In this document: one piece after another, positions 61,301 to 64,000 of the stretch
Numbering within the stretch: position 1 is the stretch's first letter
Layout: every line of letters starts with the position of its first letter
From: Cercis canadensis
Taxonomy: Eukaryota; Streptophyta; Magnoliopsida; Fabales; Fabaceae
Direction: 5' to 3'
Assembly (NCBI GenBank): GCA_003255065.1
Contig: QAOA01001448.1
Location: 762,825 to 826,824 of the forward strand
Length of the DNA stretch: 64,000 nt
The notes under the pieces: model-generated
What the model was told of the DNA's origin: nothing
Database searches by the model: none
What the model saw: the letters and a program-made list of their open reading frames with translations, nothing else
Made by a program: the position numbers and the translations under genes

Positions 61301-64000
61301 CAGACAATGGAACTTAAATTAATATATTATATGATTTTCTATAAAGTAAATTTGCAAATGTGGATATGAATATAACTTTTAAAACAGTCCCTTTGACCCA
61401 GCATTTTCTTGTAATCTTTTTACAATTTGACAATTGCTCTTGTACAACAACTGCTGCTATTTGCTTTGGATTCGTACCAATTCAGCTTGATTGGACCCAT
61501 GAACTTCAATCTTGGTATGCAAAGCAAAGTAACAAAACTTGAAATAGGGTCATGTTTCCTATTTTTGTGGGGTTTGGGTATTCAAGGTTTTATTTCATTT
61601 TAGACTAAGAAAAGTAGGCTAATGATGGAACTTTCCAGATGCTTCAGAATTTGGACCATAGTTTGACTGGGTTAGGTATTAATCGTGATGATCAAGAAAA
61701 AGTCCCACTCATACTATTCATTCCCCTATTCAAGATATCTATATATATGTAATTTAGATCTCGGTCAAGACTAGAGCAATGAAAGAATATAGCAGAGAAC
61801 AAACAAAAAATATACTTGAATATTTTTGAAAGTTAAGCAAAAGGCATTAGGCGTATATGAATTTAGTGTGCAATTGCAACCTTGAACAGTCCCATACTCA
61901 CATGATTTTGTCGAGGCTTATCTTAATTAGAAAAGATCATTCTATTGTAGGGTATAAGGTAAAGGCAGTCACTTTATGCTTGTTTTTGGAAAAAGACATA
62001 TCCCAATATCCAATCTAGAACAAAAAAGAAAAAAATTATCCTTTGTGAATTGCCCACATCAGACATCTGCAATACATGTTTTTATTGCACTGCATGTACT
62101 AGGTTAACTAGTTACCTTATCCGTCTAATGTAACTCATAAAGTACTTGTCATAATAAATATCTACATCTTTGATATTAGTTCAAATAATTAATGCTACGA
62201 AGACGGTCTCAAATGTTTATAGTTCAGTAGTGATAAGATAACGGGAAGGGGGTTTTGACGGGTAATAGAGGAATGAATGGAATGGGCCATGGTCGGGGTT
62301 GGGGCGGCAGCGTTAACTAATCAATCTATGCCGGCATCATCTCTAATCTCTTCAGGCCCCACCACAAACCGGACACTTGCAGAATCCAGATAGTTTATCC
62401 GAACCTCTTAGGTTTCGCTCCGAACCATGTCTTCGAAAATTCAGCTTCGGTTTTTGGAGGGAAACGGCTCTCTTGTGAATTGACAACAATGCCACTACCT
62501 ATATATATATATATATTCATGTATGTAGATTGTGGAGGTGATTTTTCATTTGAAAAGCATACATTTCACTAGCATATTGTAAATTGTAAATTTGTAATGA
62601 GATAAGATTATAAGAGTAAGAGATATATAAAAATGCTAACTTGTTCGATTAGTAATTTTTTTATTTATTTTAGATTCAAGGATATATGATTAAATTTCAT
62701 GTTCATTACAAAATAGAGATATTTTTTATATAAAAAAAGTTGTCTTTCATTATGTAATCTATTATAATAAATGAAAGAAAATTAAAAAAATAACATATAA
62801 TTTTATTATATATTTGTACATACATATATATTTTTATTTTAACAAAAAAATTAAAAATACATTTTTATATCAAGACCAAATTGGCTCACTAACCTAGTAA
62901 CCCGCCATAATAGCCAGCTTAGCCTGAAAATGGTATTGGCTATTTTATCCTCTCTCTCCCTCTTGTGTCAAATTATGTTGCTTACTATTACTTACAATAA
63001 TAACCTTGAAGAATCCTATTATAGAACATGTAGAAATCAACTAGCTAATTTTCTATAACTCAAATTTTATATTCCTAACTATTTGTACTCACGTGCAAAC
63101 TAGAATTTGAGATAACTTTATTCAAATATTGCTTCAAGTGAAAGTGAAAGTAAAAGTAAAACATTTTTTTATACCTTCCAAAGAAATTGAATAAATGATC
63201 TCTCACTCAATACATTCTAGTCAAAAAGAAGAGAGGGGGGGGAGGGTTTTTGTTTTTTCTTTTAACGAATGTGATCTTTATATTAACCTGCAAAGGAGAT
63301 CAGAGATCTAAGTAATATAATATTGTAAGGTAGCTTTGGTATGTGCTGAATTCATCATGGAGTGTCCCCTAACCTTTTTTCCAACTTGACCGGTCATGGG
63401 TACCTATAGGTTAGGCTGAGGTACCAATCTGCAAAGCAGTGTTTATCCCTTTGTATTGGTGCCTTTTTCTTTCCTGAAATTGAGAAGCAGTATGTGAAAC
63501 AAAATTTAGGGATTCTATTTCCCCTGTTGTTTATTTATTTTGTTATTTTTGCAACTGGCTTAGATTTGGGACCAATCTCTAAATTGCTAGTAAGTTCAGT
63601 TCACTTGTCTTAAAACATTGCATGTGTGTGCTCTTTTTCTATTTGTTGCGTGCTTTATAATGCATCAACCTTTGACAACAATCCCATGGCTAAGTTGTGG
63701 ACTAGAAGCTTCTGATGTTTGGATAGGCACCAATTGTTTAAAAGTTGCAAACGATATATATATAGCTGTAGTGACCAAAATCATAAGTTGATGCAAATAC
63801 TCATGTGCTCCTCATACCTTTTTCTCGACACGAATGCTGTACCATGGAGCTGGTCCTGCCCAGCTACACCGCAGTTAATCTCTTATGCTGTTGCTGATTT
63901 TGTAAAACTCCAATTAAACTTAATTTCTTTGGAGACATGCTCGAACAAATCACCTCCACATATAATAAAAGATGGTTAGGGCAAGTAATTGATTGGAGGG
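58331..64000. other. Right-hand intergenic region without a supported gene
   Basis: Bases 58331-58500 are the RING/PHD promoter. Beyond it I see only A/T-rich sequence, a degenerate repeat with GGGCCC motifs (60165-60290), a possible tRNA-like segment near 59880-59960, an (AT)n run near 62500, and short open frames without features. Bases 62250-62480 have balanced, promoter-like composition but no gene follows within the window. Confidence 0.5.
60165..60290. repeat. Degenerate tandem pair of about 65 bp with GGGCCC sites
   Basis: GGTGAGTGCCGGGTTCGATT followed by AGCCCAATCTATGATATTGG and GCCCA is repeated about 70 bases later as GGTGAGCGCCGGGGTGGATT, AAGCCCAATTTTTT and GGGCCCAA. GGGCCCA resembles the TCP-binding site II element of plant promoters. 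Confidence 0.5.

Noticed and set aside
63719-63979. 86-codon open frame near the right edge
   Set aside because: No family features, cysteine-rich by chance, and no splice or promoter context.
1-64000. CRISPR array, bacterial operon or phage-like system
   Set aside because: No regularly spaced identical repeats were found; gene structure with introns is plainly eukaryotic.

Overview
This window is nuclear DNA of a flowering plant, most likely a core eudicot. The genes have many short exons separated by AT-rich introns. The gene families are plant ones (CBP60, Di19, SYP4 syntaxin, class-B-like GATA factor, DPD1 exonuclease), and the spacers carry plant-type MITEs and a solo LTR. I cannot name the species. 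Exon coordinates were read by eye from splice sites, reading-frame continuity and family knowledge; nothing was run.

Layout from left to right. 1-2040: the 5' part of an unidentified minus-strand gene that continues beyond the left edge. 4315-7044 (-): a seven-exon Ppx/GppA-family phosphatase. 9319-12362 (+): the CBP60-like gene A. 12.8-18.5 kb: a duplication-rich spacer holding a hAT-like element, two degenerate antisense relics of the phosphatase first exon and a solo LTR with a perfect target-site duplication. 18549-21080 (+): the CBP60-like gene B, which stops inside the calmodulin-binding helix. 22299-23509 (+): a small J-domain protein. 23.5-27.4 kb: a spacer with two abutting Tourist/Harbinger-like elements. 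27469-31734 (+): importin alpha. 35894-37006 (+): a short GATA factor. 39652-42102 (+): the organellar exonuclease DPD1. 42515-42588 (-): tRNA-Thr(AGU). 43417-47668 (-): a SYP4-type Qa-SNARE. 49711-53646 (+): a Di19 zinc-finger protein with a U12 AT-AC intron. 54937-57595 (-): a RING plus PHD finger nuclear protein with a 5' UTR intron. 58.4-64 kb: no gene that I can support.

The genes are ordinary neighbours, not a pathway cluster. The distinctive region is 4-21 kb. A block containing the 5' end of the phosphatase and a CBP60 gene appears to have been duplicated more than once. The phosphatase copies decayed to fragments, while both CBP60 copies kept open reading frames. Copy B lost its C-terminal calmodulin-binding segment, so it may be a regulatory variant freed from calcium/calmodulin control. 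The clearest RNA-level feature is the minor-spliceosome AT-AC intron in the Di19 gene.
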